The notes: generated by a model not told the origin, from the letters alone. Shown: positions 1 to 11,146, counted from the stretch's first letter. The stretch is DNA of 64,000 nt from Tsuneonella dongtanensis (GCF_001698205.1 NZ_CP016591.1:310001-374000); one strand, 5' to 3'. Numbers and translations are program-made.

Positions 1-29
1 TGCGCGAAGCGAAGCACAGAGGCGAGGAC

Positions 30-49
30 GAGCCCGCGGAGGCGGGCTC
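30..49. repeat. 8-bp inverted repeat at window edge
   Basis: GAGCCCGC and GCGGGCTC are separated by GGAG, giving a stable hairpin on either strand. It lies just beyond the T-run of the amtB terminator on the minus strand, so it may be a second back-up stem or part of the neighbouring gene's 3' end outside the window. Function not known. Confidence 0.4.
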
Positions 50-92
50 GAAAAGAAGAAAAAAGGGGCCGGAAGCGGCTGGCTTCCGGCCC
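50..92 (-). terminator. Rho-independent terminator of glnK-amtB
   Basis: Read on the minus strand, GGGCCGGAAG (92-83) pairs with CTTCCGGCCC (75-66) over a 7-nt loop and is followed by CTTTTTTCTTCTTTT. It lies about 90 nt beyond the amtB stop. The stretch between (93-179) also holds a GAGGTCGGG/CCCGACCTC stem without a T-run, and no gene. Confidence 0.85.
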
Positions 93-179
93 ATCGAAGG
101 CGGTGTTCGCAGGAGGAACATCGGATGGCGAGGTCGGGAGAAAGGAGAGGAGATCCCCCGACCTCACCAAGCTTGGTAA

Positions 180-1547
<1,368 letters not shown>

Positions 1548-1576
1548 CTGGTTACCCCTCATGAATTCGGAGCGCG

Positions 1577-1996
<420 letters not shown>

Positions 1997-2079
1997 TTAT
2001 GAACGACTTGAACCCGCTGGGGGCTAAGGCGCGCACTCGGAACGATGAGGCCGATGCTCAATTTTTAGGCGATTGCCCG

Positions 2080-2778
2080 CTATTTGTGCAGTTCGAGCCG
2101 TGCCCAGACGGGCAAATGGTCCGAGGCCTGGGCGGCCATGGCCGAGTGATGGACGCCCATTTCGACCAGAGACCAATCGCGTGAGGCGACGATCCGGTCG
2201 AGGTGCGCGATGGGCTGGCGACTGGGAAAGCTTCGACCGGGAGCGAGCGACCGCCAGCCCGCTCCGAACTCGCGCATGGCCCCGGTATCGACGCCCCACT
2301 GGTTGAAGTCGCCGAGCAGGACGGTGGGGCAAGGCTCGTCGCACCCGTCGACGTGGTGGAGGATAGCGCGCACCTGGTCGCGCCGCCGCAGGCCGGACAG
2401 GTCGAGATGCATCCCCAGCACCCGTATGAGGCGGTCTTCCGCCACGAAGTCGCCGCGCACGGCCCCGCGCGGCTCAAGCATGGGCAGGGCCACCGGATGC
2501 GCCTCCACCGGATCGAAATTCCGCCGTACGAGCAGGGCATTGCCGTGCCAGCCCAGGCTGCGCGCGCGCCGCGCCACCGGAAGCGGGCGCCAGGGCGTAT
2601 CGTCGAGCGCAGACCGCTCGATGACGCTGGCCCGTGTCCCGAAACGCAGGTCGCACTCCTGCAGCGCGATCACGTCCGCATCGATTTCGCGCAGCACGGT
2701 GATAATGCGGTCGGGATCGCGCCGACCGTCGTTCCCCACGCCCTTGTGGATGTTGTAGCTGGCGAAAGTCAGTTGCAC
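2080..2778 (-). CDS. Endonuclease/exonuclease/phosphatase family protein
   Basis: Metal-dependent phosphohydrolase of the EEP (DNase I-like) fold, about 232 residues. Visible family marks are FASYNIHKG near the N-terminus, an ALQE metal-binding Glu, a central GDFN and a C-terminal ASDHLPV active-site His. The frame stays open upstream to an ATG at 2862, but that would overlap the preceding gene, so the GTG at 2778 just before the conserved first strand is preferred; its ribosome-binding site is weak. It lies 19 nt behind the PNPOx-like gene on the same strand and is probably co-transcribed with it. Substrate cannot be told: relatives include phospholipid phosphatases and nucleases. Confidence 0.8.
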   Translation of the reverse strand: MQLTFASYNIHKGVGNDGRRDPDRIITVLREIDADVIALQECDLRFGTRASVIERSALDDTPWRPLPVARRARSLGWHGNALLVRRNFDPVEAHPVALPMLEPRGAVRGDFVAEDRLIRVLGMHLDLSGLRRRDQVRAILHHVDGCDEPCPTVLLGDFNQWGVDTGAMREFGAGWRSLAPGRSFPSRQPIAHLDRIVASRDWSLVEMGVHHSAMAAQASDHLPVWARLELHK

Positions 2779-2797
2779 GCGTGGAATGAAACGCCGC

Positions 2798-3376
2798 TCA
2801 ACCGGCTTGGGGTCCCGTGTCGCCGGCAATGTAGCGATCGGTGGGGCGCGCGGGCAGGCCATCGATGCTGGCGATGCGGGTCGACATCTTGGCCGCCCAT
2901 TCCGCTGGGTTGGCCTGTGCGTGGTACTTCACAAGTGTCTGGCGGTCCTTGTCGTATTCCATCAGCGGCACGCCCCAGCCGCAGCTCGTCTGCACGCTCT
3001 CGACCGCGATGTCGAAGATCTGACGCGTGCCGGGCAGCATCGTGAAATGCGCTGCCAGCTCGTCCCATTCGGCATCGGCGGGCAGGACCGGGCGTCCCGT
3101 GCCATAGATGCGCAGGATCAGCGCCGGCTGCTGGAAGTTGCAGACCATCACGGTGATCCGCCCGTCCGCCAGCAGGTGCGCATTGGTCTCGTTTCCGGAC
3201 CCGCCGAGATCGAGGTAGGCGACCCGGCTGGGCGACAGCACCTTCAGCGTATCGTGCAGGCCCTTGGGGCTGAGGTTGATTCGCGCGCCCGCCGCCGCCG
3301 TGGCGACGAAGAACATCGGCTGCGCTTCGATCATGGCGATGTGATCGGGCAGAAGGGTGTCGGTAAAGTCGGCCAT
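2798..3376 (-). CDS. Pyridoxamine 5'-phosphate oxidase-like FMN-binding protein
   Basis: Split-barrel flavin-binding family protein of 192 residues. The segment from FFVATAAAGARINLSPKG through DGRITVMVCNF resembles the FMN-binding barrel of general stress/PNPOx-like proteins, while the C-terminus is diverged, so true PNP oxidase activity is not implied. Its ATG shares one base with the stop of the DUF853 gene upstream (TGATG), which suggests translational coupling. Flavin-dependent reductase or heme/F420-type roles are alternatives. Confidence 0.8.
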   Translation of the reverse strand: MADFTDTLLPDHIAMIEAQPMFFVATAAAGARINLSPKGLHDTLKVLSPSRVAYLDLGGSGNETNAHLLADGRITVMVCNFQQPALILRIYGTGRPVLPADAEWDELAAHFTMLPGTRQIFDIAVESVQTSCGWGVPLMEYDKDRQTLVKYHAQANPAEWAAKMSTRIASIDGLPARPTDRYIAGDTGPQAG

Positions 3377-4950
3377 CAGCGCATCAGCCCTCCGATGAGG
3401 TTGCGGACGAAACGGCCCACATAGGGCCCGGCAAGGTCGGTCGCGATCGAGCCGACGGCGGAGCTGGTGGCGGTCTTCACCGGATTGGCCCGCGATTTCT
3501 TGCCGAGGATCGCACCCGCCGCGATCGACGCGCCCGAGCCGAGCGCCGCCCCCGCCGCGCGCTTGGCCGCCTTGCCCCAAATCGATGTGCTCTTGCGCTC
3601 GCGCTTGCCGACTTCCTCGCGGCTGGACGCTTCCACTTCCTCGGCCGTCGCGGCGGCATCGGCGGCCTTCTGCTCGAGCACCTCGGCCGCACTCTCGCGG
3701 TCGATCCGCTCGTCGTACTTGCCGTCGTACGGGCTGATCGACTGGATGATCGCGCGTTCCTTGGCGTCGATCGGGCCCAGCCGGCTGCGCGGCGGCTTGA
3801 CCAGCGTGCGCTGGACCACCGACGGTGCGCCGTCTTCCATCAGGGTGGAAACCAGCGCCTCGCCCGTCATCAGTTCCGTGATGGCCGTCTCGACGTCGAG
3901 ATTGGGGTTGATGCGGAAAGTCTCGGCGGCCGCCCTGATCGCCTTCTGGTCGCGCGGCGTGAAGGCGCGGAGCGCATGCTGGACGCGGTTGCCGAGCTGG
4001 CCGGCGACCTCCTCCGGAATGTCGATCGGGTTCTGCGTGACGAAATAGACGCCGACGCCCTTCGACCGGATCAGGCGGACGACCTGCTCGATCTTGTCCT
4101 GCAGCGCCTTGGGTGCGTCGTCGAACAGGAGGTGCGCCTCGTCGAAGAAGAACACCAGTTTCGGCTTTTCCGGGTCGCCGACTTCGGGCAGGACCTCGAA
4201 CAGTTCGGCGAGCAGCCACAGCAGGAAGGTCGCGTAAAGTTTGGGGCTGCGCATCAGCTGGTCGGCGGCGAGAACGTTGATGACGCCGCGCCCCTTTTCG
4301 TCGACGCGGATGAAATCGGCGATCTCGAGCGCCGGCTCACCGAAGAATTCAGCACCTCCCTGGCTGTCGAGACTCAGCACCTGCCGCTGGATGGTGCCGA
4401 CCGAGGGCTTGGTTACATTGCCGTACCGGGCCGACAGCGCGCTCGCATTCTCGCTGGTGTGCGCCAGCATCGCCTGCAGGTCCTCGAGGTCGATCAGCAG
4501 CAGTCCCTGCTCGTCGGCGAAGCGGAACACGATGTCGAGCACGCCCTGCTGGGTCTCGTTGAGGTCGAGCAGGCGGCCGAGGAGCAGCGGACCCATTTCC
4601 GAGATCGTCGTGCGGATCGGGTGGCCCTTTTGGCCATAGAGGTCCCAGAACACCGCCGGATTGTCGGAATAGGCGTAGTCGTCTATCCCGAGTTCCTTGG
4701 CGCGCGCCTCCAGCTTATCGGCGTGCTTGAAGGCAGGCGAGCCGGGCATCGAGATGCCCGCGAGATCTCCCTTCACGTCGGCGACGAACACGGGCACGCC
4801 CTCGGCGGAAAAGCTTTCGGCAAGGCCCTGCAGGGTTACCGTCTTGCCGGTGCCGGTGGCCCCTGCGATCAGTCCATGGCGGTTGGCGCGGCCCAGTTCG
4901 AGGTACTGTTTCTCGCCGTTTTCGGCGAGGCCGATGAAGATCTGACCCAC
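3376..4950 (-). CDS. DUF853 / HerA-like ATPase (YjgR family)
   Basis: Cytoplasmic P-loop ATPase of about 524 residues, close to E. coli YjgR in length. Walker A is GATGTGKT (residues 30-37), Walker B is [13 protein letters not shown] in mid-protein, and [10 protein letters not shown] is a typical sensor segment. The C-terminus is Arg/Lys/Ala-rich with a hydrophobic glycine-alanine stretch. The start is uncertain: GTG 4950 (VGQIFIGL) has AAAGGGAG about 11 nt upstream, and GTG 4962 is the alternative. It heads a three-gene minus-strand unit and is divergent from pabB across about 100 bp. Family members are linked to HerA/FtsK translocases; the precise role is unknown. Confidence 0.88.
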   Translation of the reverse strand: MGQIFIGLAENGEKQYLELGRANRHGLIAGATGTGKTVTLQGLAESFSAEGVPVFVADVKGDLAGISMPGSPAFKHADKLEARAKELGIDDYAYSDNPAVFWDLYGQKGHPIRTTISEMGPLLLGRLLDLNETQQGVLDIVFRFADEQGLLLIDLEDLQAMLAHTSENASALSARYGNVTKPSVGTIQRQVLSLDSQGGAEFFGEPALEIADFIRVDEKGRGVINVLAADQLMRSPKLYATFLLWLLAELFEVLPEVGDPEKPKLVFFFDEAHLLFDDAPKALQDKIEQVVRLIRSKGVGVYFVTQNPIDIPEEVAGQLGNRVQHALRAFTPRDQKAIRAAAETFRINPNLDVETAITELMTGEALVSTLMEDGAPSVVQRTLVKPPRSRLGPIDAKERAIIQSISPYDGKYDERIDRESAAEVLEQKAADAAATAEEVEASSREEVGKRERKSTSIWGKAAKRAAGAALGSGASIAAGAILGKKSRANPVKTATSSAVGSIATDLAGPYVGRFVRNLIGGLMR

Positions 4951-5050
4951 TGCGCTGTGCACTCCCTTTGACTGGCGAACGGTGTCGCAACGCGCGCCAA
5001 CGCGGTCAAGCGCCCTCGACACGAAAGCCGGAGGCGCTAAGGCGAGTGCG

Positions 5051-6838
5051 ATGCCCGGGCGCACCCCATTCGTACTGCTCGACGACGCGCGCGCCGACGG
5101 CGCCGCGGATGCGCACCTGTTCGAGAACCCCTCGAAGGTATTTCTCGCGCGCCGCGCGGACGAGGTCGCGCATGTTCTCGAGGATGCCGATGCCGCCCGG
5201 CGGGGCGGCGGCACCTTGGCGGGATATATCGCCTACGAGGCGGGGCTGGCGCTCGAACCGAAGCTTGCCCCGCATGTCGCTGGCCGCAGCGGTGCGGGCG
5301 GACCGCTCGTCTGGCTCGGACTGTTCGATCGGCCGCAAGTCGTCCCCGCCGGCGAAGTCAAACAATGGCTCGCCGAGCGCGGCAGCGGCCCGGCAAGCCT
5401 CGGCCCGCTAGAACCGCAGATATCGCCGGGTGCCTACGCGGACGCGTTCGCCGCGCTGCAGGAGGCGATCCGCGCAGGCGACATCTACCAGGCCAACCTC
5501 ACTTTCCCGCTGGCGGGCAGCTTTCGCGGCGATCCCTTGGCGCTTTACGCGGCGCTCCGGGACGATGCGAAGGCTGGCTACGGCGGGCTCGTATTCGATG
5601 GCCAGCACTGGCTGCTCAGCCTGTCGCCCGAGCTGTTCGTCAGCCTCAGGGGCGATGAAGCCAAGGCCAAGCCGATGAAGGGCACCCGCGCGCGCGGTGC
5701 GACGCCCGAAGAAGACGCGGCGATGGCGGAGGAGCTGGCTCGTTCGGTCAAGGACAAGGCCGAGAACCTGATGATCGTCGACCTCATGCGGAACGATCTT
5801 TCGCGCGTAGCGGAAGCCGGCAGCGTGCGGGTCGATGCGCCCTTTGCGGTCGAAAGCTACCCGACGGTCCACCAGATGGTCTCGACGGTGCGCGCGCGGC
5901 TTTCGCCCGGCAAGGGCGCGATGGACCTCGTGCGGGCGCTGTTCCCGTGCGGCTCGATCACCGGCGCACCCAAGATCCGCGCGATGGAACTCATCTGCGA
6001 AGTCGAGCGCGACGCACGCGGGCCCTATTGCGGCGCGATCGGGCGTATCGGAAATGACGGGGACGCCGCTTTCAACGTCGCGATCCGGACGCTCCGGCTC
6101 ACGGAGATCGAGAATGCGCACGGGACCGCGGTCATGGGGATCGGCTCGGCCATCGTTGCCGACAGCGAGCCGCTCGCCGAGTGGCGCGAGTGCCATGTCA
6201 AGGCGGGCTTCGCACGCGGGGTAGCTGCAGGTTTCGACCTGATCGAGGCGATGCATTTCGATCCGGAAGGCGGCATCGCGCTGCTCGAGCTCCACCTCGA
6301 ACGGATGAAGGCGAGCGCAGCCGCGCTCGGATTTTCGTTCGACCGGCACGCAGCGCGCAACCGCATCCAGGCGCTTTGCTTTGAGCTGGAGGCGCCCGCC
6401 AAGCTCCGCCTGCTCCTCGCCCGCAGCGGCGCGACCGCGCTGGAGGCGCAGGCACTGGGCGAGGTGCCACCCCTCACGACTTGCCTGACGCTCCCCCTGC
6501 CGGTCGATCCGGGCGACCTGCGGCTGCAGCACAAGACCACCGACCGCTGGTTCTACGATGCCGGCACCGAGGCCGCGCGCGAAGCGGGCGCCGATACCGC
6601 GCTGTTCGTACGCGACGATGGCCTGGTGACCGAGGCGATGAGCGCGAATCTGTTCGTAGAGCGCGACGGGACATTGCTCACCCCGCCGACCGCGCTCGGC
6701 CTGCTGCCGGGAGTGCTGCGGCGTTCGCTGGTCGAAGCGGGCAAGGCGCGCGAAGCGCAGCTGACCCTCGACGATCTCGCGGACGGTTTCCTGCTCGGCA
6801 ATGCGGTGCGCGGGTTGATGCAGGCGAGGCTTGCATGA
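5051..6838 (+). CDS. pabB: Aminodeoxychorismate synthase component I fused to aminodeoxychorismate lyase (PabB-PabC)
   Basis: Bifunctional folate-pathway enzyme of 595 residues. The N-terminal two thirds is the chorismate-binding domain ([27 protein letters not shown]), which aminates chorismate to aminodeoxychorismate using ammonia from a PabA partner. From about residue 400 the class IV aminotransferase fold follows, with the PLP lysine in LQHKTTD and a [10 protein letters not shown] segment; this part would release pyruvate to give p-aminobenzoate. The ATG at 5051 is chosen over an upstream ATG at 4982 because AAGGCGAG lies just before it and homology begins there. The stop overlaps the next start by ATGA. 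No pabA is in the window. Confidence 0.93.
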   Translation: MPGRTPFVLLDDARADGAADAHLFENPSKVFLARRADEVAHVLEDADAARRGGGTLAGYIAYEAGLALEPKLAPHVAGRSGAGGPLVWLGLFDRPQVVPAGEVKQWLAERGSGPASLGPLEPQISPGAYADAFAALQEAIRAGDIYQANLTFPLAGSFRGDPLALYAALRDDAKAGYGGLVFDGQHWLLSLSPELFVSLRGDEAKAKPMKGTRARGATPEEDAAMAEELARSVKDKAENLMIVDLMRNDLSRVAEAGSVRVDAPFAVESYPTVHQMVSTVRARLSPGKGAMDLVRALFPCGSITGAPKIRAMELICEVERDARGPYCGAIGRIGNDGDAAFNVAIRTLRLTEIENAHGTAVMGIGSAIVADSEPLAEWRECHVKAGFARGVAAGFDLIEAMHFDPEGGIALLELHLERMKASAAALGFSFDRHAARNRIQALCFELEAPAKLRLLLARSGATALEAQALGEVPPLTTCLTLPLPVDPGDLRLQHKTTDRWFYDAGTEAAREAGADTALFVRDDGLVTEAMSANLFVERDGTLLTPPTALGLLPGVLRRSLVEAGKAREAQLTLDDLADGFLLGNAVRGLMQARLA

Positions 6839-7488
6839 CCATCCCGATCCTCTTCGAGGATGGCGAGGCGCTGGTGATCGACAAGCCCGCCGGCCTGCCG
6901 ATCGAACGACCGCGCGCCGGGGGCCGCTCGCTCGAGGATCACCTCGCGACCTTGCGGCTGGGCTTCCAGCGCGATCCGGTCGCGGTCCACCGCCTCGACA
7001 CCGACACCAGCGGCTGCCTGCTGCTCGCGCGCAATCCCAAGGCCCTCGTCCGCTTCAATCGCGCTTTCGAGGAGCGGGCGGTGACCAAGCGCTATCTCGG
7101 GATCGTGGCCGGAAACGTCGCGGACGACGAAGGGACGATCGAACTGTCGCTCAGCAAGATCAGCTCCGCCGAAAAGGGCTGGCGGATGATCCCCGCAAAG
7201 AAGGGCAAGCCGGCGATCACCCACTGGCGCAAGGTCGCCGCCCACGGCGAACTGACGCTCGTCGAGTTTCGACCGGAAACCGGGCGGACGCACCAGATAC
7301 GCGTCCACGCCGCGAGTGGCCTGGGAGCCGCCCTCGCCGGCGATCCCGTCTATGGCAGCAAGCGCACCGGCCCGCGCACGATGCTCCACGCCGCCGACCT
7401 CGTCGTTCCGCGCGACGGCAAGCCGGCCATACTCGCGCACGCTCCCCTTCCGGTCGATTTCGCGCAGCTGGGTTTTGCGCATGAGTGA
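6835..7488 (+). CDS. RluA-family pseudouridine synthase
   Basis: RNA pseudouridine synthase of 217 residues, the short single-domain form without an S4 domain. The catalytic aspartate lies in HRLDTDTSG, followed by LLLAR; the C-terminal ETGRTHQIRVH motif is also intact. Target RNA (23S rRNA or tRNA) cannot be assigned. Its ATG overlaps the pabB stop (ATGA) and its stop lies within the start of arfB, so the three genes form one translationally coupled unit. Confidence 0.92.
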   Translation: MTIPILFEDGEALVIDKPAGLPIERPRAGGRSLEDHLATLRLGFQRDPVAVHRLDTDTSGCLLLARNPKALVRFNRAFEERAVTKRYLGIVAGNVADDEGTIELSLSKISSAEKGWRMIPAKKGKPAITHWRKVAAHGELTLVEFRPETGRTHQIRVHAASGLGAALAGDPVYGSKRTGPRTMLHAADLVVPRDGKPAILAHAPLPVDFAQLGFAHE

Positions 7489-7894
7489 TGCCGATTCGGC
7501 GGTGGCGCGCGCAATGGACCTTGCGCGGGAAAGCTTCATCGCCGCTTCGGGCCCCGGCGGGCAGAACGTCAACAAGGTGGCGACCGCGGTGCAGGTGCGG
7601 CTCGACGTCTTCGCGCTGCGGCTCCAGCCGCAGGTCTTCGCGCGATTGAAGGCCGCGGCAGGCAGCAGGATGACCGCCGCGGGCGAGATCGTGCTGACCG
7701 CCCGGCGCTTCCGGACGCAGGAAGCCAACCGCGCCGACGCGCGCGAGCGGCTCGAGGCGTTGATTCGCGGCGCTTTCGAAGCGCCCGCGCCGCGCGCCAA
7801 GAGCCGGCTCAACCGCGTAGGCAAGGAAGCTCGCATAAAGGCGAAGAAGACTCGCGGCGCGGTGAAGGCCAATCGCGGCAAGGTCGAGTGGTAG
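7481..7894 (+). CDS. arfB: Alternative ribosome rescue hydrolase ArfB (YaeJ)
   Basis: Codon-independent peptidyl-tRNA hydrolase of 137 residues that rescues stalled ribosomes. The GGQ catalytic motif is at residues 26-28 (SGPGGQNVNK), and the C-terminal tail from about residue 100 is rich in Lys and Arg (KSRLNRVGKEARIKAKK), which in this family inserts into the empty mRNA channel. Length matches E. coli ArfB. It starts 8 bp before the stop of the pseudouridine synthase gene. The lack of a class I release-factor anticodon domain rules out RF1/RF2. Confidence 0.93.
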   Translation: MSDADSAVARAMDLARESFIAASGPGGQNVNKVATAVQVRLDVFALRLQPQVFARLKAAAGSRMTAAGEIVLTARRFRTQEANRADARERLEALIRGAFEAPAPRAKSRLNRVGKEARIKAKKTRGAVKANRGKVEW

Positions 7895-7910
7895 CCACCC
7901 CCGAGTCGGC

Positions 7911-7939
7911 TTGACTTTCGCGGCCCTTTGGACCAATGG
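7911..7939 (+). promoter_or_regulatory. Possible sigma-70 promoter for rpmG
   Basis: TTGACT at 7911-7916 is a good -35 box, and a 17-nt spacer leads to CAATGG at 7934-7939, a poor -10. A GC-rich hairpin (GGGCGG/CCGCCC) follows before the rpmG ribosome-binding site. Weak support. Confidence 0.3.
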
Positions 7940-8023
7940 CCCGCCCCGACGGGCGGTGCACGTGCGCCGCCCTTGGTATTTCAGGCCAGCTGTGGCCGAA
8001 TCAGAAACCTACAGGAATTTGCC

Positions 8024-8191
8024 ATGGCGAAGCCCGCAACCGTCAAGATCCGGCTGGTCTCGACCGCCGACACCGGCTTCTTCTACGTGACGAAGAAGAA
8101 CCCGCGCAACCACACCGAGAAGTTCACCTTCCGGAAGTACGATCCGGTTGCGAAGAAGCACGTCGAGTTCAAGGAAGCCAAGATCAAGTGA
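8024..8191 (+). CDS. rpmG: 50S ribosomal protein L33
   Basis: Large-subunit ribosomal protein of 55 residues, standard length, starting [13 protein letters not shown] and containing the [13 protein letters not shown] core. It lacks the CxxC zinc-binding pairs, so it is the zinc-independent form. AGGA lies 7 nt ahead of the ATG. It stands alone between arfB and lolA with its own likely promoter. Confidence 0.97.
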   Translation: MAKPATVKIRLVSTADTGFFYVTKKNPRNHTEKFTFRKYDPVAKKHVEFKEAKIK

Positions 8192-8259
8192 TCTTGCTGA
8201 ACCGCCGGAACCGTTCAGGTTCAGTGGTGGTTCAACGCTCCGCACGCAATTTCCGGAGC

Positions 8260-8922
8260 ATGGCTAAGTTGAAAAATTTCTCGAAAACCACCCTGCGTGC
8301 CGCGATTGCCGGCGCGCTGGCCGTTGGTGCGCCCGCGGCGCTCCTCACCGTTCCCGCCGCCCCGGTGGCGGCGCAATCGAGCCAGCTCGACCAGGCGGTC
8401 GCCGCACTGCGCGGCATTTCGACCATGAAGGCCGATTTCACGCAGACCGACCGCAAGGGCCAGACCCTCTCGGGCGTGCTCACCTTGAAGCGCCCCGGCA
8501 AGATCCGCTTCGAATACGGCAAGGGCGCCGACATGCTGGTCGTTTCGAACGGCAAGTCGCTCTATCTCGTCGACTACGAGGTCAAGCAGGTCCAGCGCTG
8601 GCCGATCGGCAGCTCGCCGCTCGGCGCATTGCTCGACCCGAGCCGCGACGTGAAGCGGTATGGCAAGCTGGTCCCCGCGGGCAGCGACAACGTCGTGGGT
8701 GTCGAGGTGCGCGACAGCAAGCATCCCGAATACGGCGTGATCACCCTGATCTTCGTCAAGAACCCGTCGGCCCCCGGCGGGCTCCAGCTGACCAGTTGGG
8801 TGGCGCTCGATTCGCAGAACGGCCGGACCACCGTCCGGCTTTCGAACCAGCGCTACGGCGTCGCGGTGGCCGACAGCGCGTTCAGCTTCAGGGATCCCCG
8901 GCCTTCGTCTCGTCGTCGGTGA
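8260..8922 (+). CDS. lolA: Outer-membrane lipoprotein carrier LolA
   Basis: Periplasmic chaperone that ferries lipoproteins from the LolCDE complex to the outer membrane. The 220-residue product has a signal peptide (Lys-rich start, hydrophobic core, cleavage near PVAAQ) and the LolA fold (MKADFTQTDRKGQTLSG, RPGKIRFEY). GGAG lies 4 to 5 nt before the ATG at 8260. Sphingomonad LolA is diverged from E. coli, and no LolB is seen here. It is followed by 175 nt of unassigned DNA and a strong terminator. Confidence 0.92.
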   Translation: MAKLKNFSKTTLRAAIAGALAVGAPAALLTVPAAPVAAQSSQLDQAVAALRGISTMKADFTQTDRKGQTLSGVLTLKRPGKIRFEYGKGADMLVVSNGKSLYLVDYEVKQVQRWPIGSSPLGALLDPSRDVKRYGKLVPAGSDNVVGVEVRDSKHPEYGVITLIFVKNPSAPGGLQLTSWVALDSQNGRTTVRLSNQRYGVAVADSAFSFRDPRPSSRRR

Positions 8923-9097
8923 TCGTCGCTTCGTCGCGGAGGCGTTTATCGCCTGCGACGAACGGATTTCGGCGGTTCATGGAAGCGACAGCCACGGCGT
9001 CGTATCACTGAGATCGCGGAACGGCTCGAGGCGGGTTTCCCCCCTGTTGCCCGACCTCACCAGAGGCCGCCCGCAAGCGTGACGAACGCTCAGAACG
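8923..9097 (+). other. Unassigned structured 3' region after lolA
   Basis: No convincing coding frame. Two stems can be drawn: TCGTCGC (8931-8937) with GCGACGA (8955-8961), enclosing AGGCG/CGCCT, and a GAGGCGGG/CCCG-A-CCTC stem near 9029-9060. With the terminator that follows, this could be a long lolA 3' UTR or a small RNA. The remaining stretch to xthA (9135-9302) shows nothing I can support. Confidence 0.4.
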
Positions 9098-9134
9098 AAC
9101 CCTCGCGCCAATGCCCCCGGCGCGGGGGTTTTTT
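9098..9134 (+). terminator. Strong intrinsic terminator upstream of xthA
   Basis: AACCCTCGCGCC (9098-9109) pairs with GGCGCGGGGGTT (9119-9130) with one G-T wobble, 9-nt loop, then a run of six T (9129-9134). It ends transcription coming from lolA. Confidence 0.9.
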
Positions 9135-9302
9135 CGTTGTTCGTTTCGTTCTCAAGCGCCGGGCGCGACGCGTCCGCGTCGCTTGGCTTTCCTCGCATTG
9201 GCTCGGACGGCCGGTTGGCCTTGCGGTCGACTGGTCGTCGACCGTCTCTTGCGGGGCCTTCCGTCCACTTGCGGCGCGCGGTCTCCCTGCTAATCGCTGC
9301 CC

Positions 9303-10088
9303 ATGATCTCCGTCGCCACCTGGAATATCAATTCGGTCCGGCTACGCCTGCCGCAGGTGGAGCGGGTGCTGCGCGAGCAGGCCCCCGACGTGCTGTGCCT
9401 GCAGGAGATCAAGTGCCAGGAGGCGCAGTTCCCGGCCAAGGCTCTCGCCGACCTCGGGTATGTCCACCAGGCGGTGCACGGCCAGAAAGGCTATCACGGC
9501 GTCGCCACCGTAAGCCGCCTGCCCATGCGCGAACTGCACCGCCACGACTGGCAGGACAACGGCGAAGCGCGGCACGTCGCGGTCGAACTCGAACAGTCGG
9601 GTATCGTCATCGACAACGTCTACATTCCCGCGGGCGGCGACATTCCCGACCGTGAGGCGAACCTCAAGTTCGGACAGAAGCTCGACTTCCTCGAGCGGAT
9701 GACTCGCTGGGCGGACGCGCTGGACCGGCCGACGCTGCTGGTCGGCGATTTCAACGTCGCCCCGCTCGAATGCGACGTCTACGACCACAAGGCCTTGCTC
9801 AAGGTCGTCAGCCACACGCCCATCGAGGTCGAGGCGCTCGGGCGGCTGACCGACGCGCACGGCTGGGTCGACCTGGGCCGCACCTTCATCCCGGCGCCGG
9901 AACGCAATTATTCGTGGTGGTCCTACCGCAGCTACTGGCGCGAGAAGGACCAGGGGCGTCGGCTCGATCACATGTGGGCCAGCCCCGACCTCGCCCCTCA
10001 GGCCCGCAGCCACCGGTTCGTCGAGGAGACCCGCCGGTGGGACCAGCCCAGCGACCACGTGCCGCTGGTGACGGAGTTCGATCTCTGA
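9303..10088 (+). CDS. xthA: Exodeoxyribonuclease III
   Basis: Base-excision-repair AP endonuclease and 3'-5' exonuclease, 261 residues. Family motifs are in order: ATWNINSVR, LQEIKCQE (metal Glu), GDFNVAP, LDHMW and PSDHVPL (catalytic His). Product length is normal. Its end overlaps the presumed start of ribA by four bases, so the two are probably translationally coupled. Confidence 0.95.
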   Translation: MISVATWNINSVRLRLPQVERVLREQAPDVLCLQEIKCQEAQFPAKALADLGYVHQAVHGQKGYHGVATVSRLPMRELHRHDWQDNGEARHVAVELEQSGIVIDNVYIPAGGDIPDREANLKFGQKLDFLERMTRWADALDRPTLLVGDFNVAPLECDVYDHKALLKVVSHTPIEVEALGRLTDAHGWVDLGRTFIPAPERNYSWWSYRSYWREKDQGRRLDHMWASPDLAPQARSHRFVEETRRWDQPSDHVPLVTEFDL

Positions 10089-11146
10089 GCGCGAGCCCGT
10101 CTCGCCGGGCGGCGCAGGCCGTCGATGCGCTGCGCCACGGCTGGCCGATCGCGCTGGCAAACGGACCCGTCCTGCTCCCAGCCGAGACCGCATTCGCCCC
10201 GGGCGCGACCGCCGAGCGGATGCTGATCGGCGCCGCGCGTGCCGAAACCCTGAAGCTCGTCAACCAGCGCGAGGCTGCGGTGCCGCATGCCCCGGTTCTT
10301 CTCCATGGGGCCGAGCGGTTCGACCTTGCCGCGGCGCGCGCGGTCGCCGATCCGGCGCTCGACCTCGCTCATCCCCTGAAAGGCCCGTTTCGCGCCGAGC
10401 CGATCGACTGGGCCGAAAGCGCGGCGGCCGCGCTCGAGCTCGCGCGGATCGCGGGTATCTTGCCCGCATTCCTCGTCGATCCGTCGGGCGCCGGCGAGGC
10501 ACAGCCGTTCGCTCCCGCCGACCTGACTTCCTTCACCGATCCGGCGCGGCTGGCGATCGCGGCGCGGGCACGCCTTCCGGTCGCAGCCGGAGAGGATTGC
10601 GAGATCGTCGCCTTCCGCGCGCCCGACGACTTGCGCGAACATGTCGCGCTCGTCTTCGGTATGCCGTCCAGCGACCGGCCACCACTGGTCAGGCTCCATT
10701 CCGAGTGCCTGACCGGCGACGTGCTGGGCAGCCTCAAGTGCGATTGCGGGCCGCAACTCGACGCGGCGCTCCACGCTGCCGCACAAGAGGTTCAACATGG
10801 CGGTTGGGGCGTCGTGCTCTACCTCCGGCAGGAAGGCCGCGGCATCGGCCTCGTCAACAAGCTGCGGGCCTACCGGTTGCAGGATCAGGGCTTCGACACG
10901 ATCGACGCCAATCGGCGGCTCGGCCTGCCGGACGAAGCACGCGATTTCCCCGTCGCCGCCCGCATGCTCGAATTGATCGGCACAGGGACGGTTCGGCTGA
11001 TGACCAACAATCCGGAAAAGGTCGCCGCGCTCGAGGCCGCCGGGGTAAGCGTGACCGAACGCGTGCCGCACAGCCTGCCCGATAATCCGCACAACACGCG
11101 CTACCTCGCGACCAAGCGCGACCGGACCGGGCACCTCCTGCCTTGA
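10085..11146 (+). CDS. ribA: GTP cyclohydrolase II
   Basis: First enzyme of riboflavin synthesis, converting GTP to the diaminopyrimidine precursor. The C-terminal half has the zinc cysteines in ECLTGD and KCDCG, the catalytic QEGRGIGL and the MTNNPEK segment. The N-terminal 150 residues are a diverged extension seen in related alphaproteobacteria, not a working RibB. No ATG, GTG or TTG occurs in frame between the xthA stop region and well inside the conserved N-terminus. A CTG at 10085 with GGAG 8 nt upstream is the best candidate start and gives 353 residues. The start is therefore provisional. The stop overlaps the next start as TTGA. Confidence 0.88.
   Translation: MSASPSRRAAQAVDALRHGWPIALANGPVLLPAETAFAPGATAERMLIGAARAETLKLVNQREAAVPHAPVLLHGAERFDLAAARAVADPALDLAHPLKGPFRAEPIDWAESAAAALELARIAGILPAFLVDPSGAGEAQPFAPADLTSFTDPARLAIAARARLPVAAGEDCEIVAFRAPDDLREHVALVFGMPSSDRPPLVRLHSECLTGDVLGSLKCDCGPQLDAALHAAAQEVQHGGWGVVLYLRQEGRGIGLVNKLRAYRLQDQGFDTIDANRRLGLPDEARDFPVAARMLELIGTGTVRLMTNNPEKVAALEAAGVSVTERVPHSLPDNPHNTRYLATKRDRTGHLLP

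Noticed and set aside
8923-9134. 6S, SRP or transfer-messenger RNA
   Set aside because: None of their conserved cores could be matched by eye and the gene neighbourhood is wrong; kept only as an unassigned structured region.
9079-9306. 75-codon frame starting just before the lolA terminator
   Set aside because: It reads through the terminator stem and T-run, with Arg/Trp-rich noise and no ribosome-binding site.
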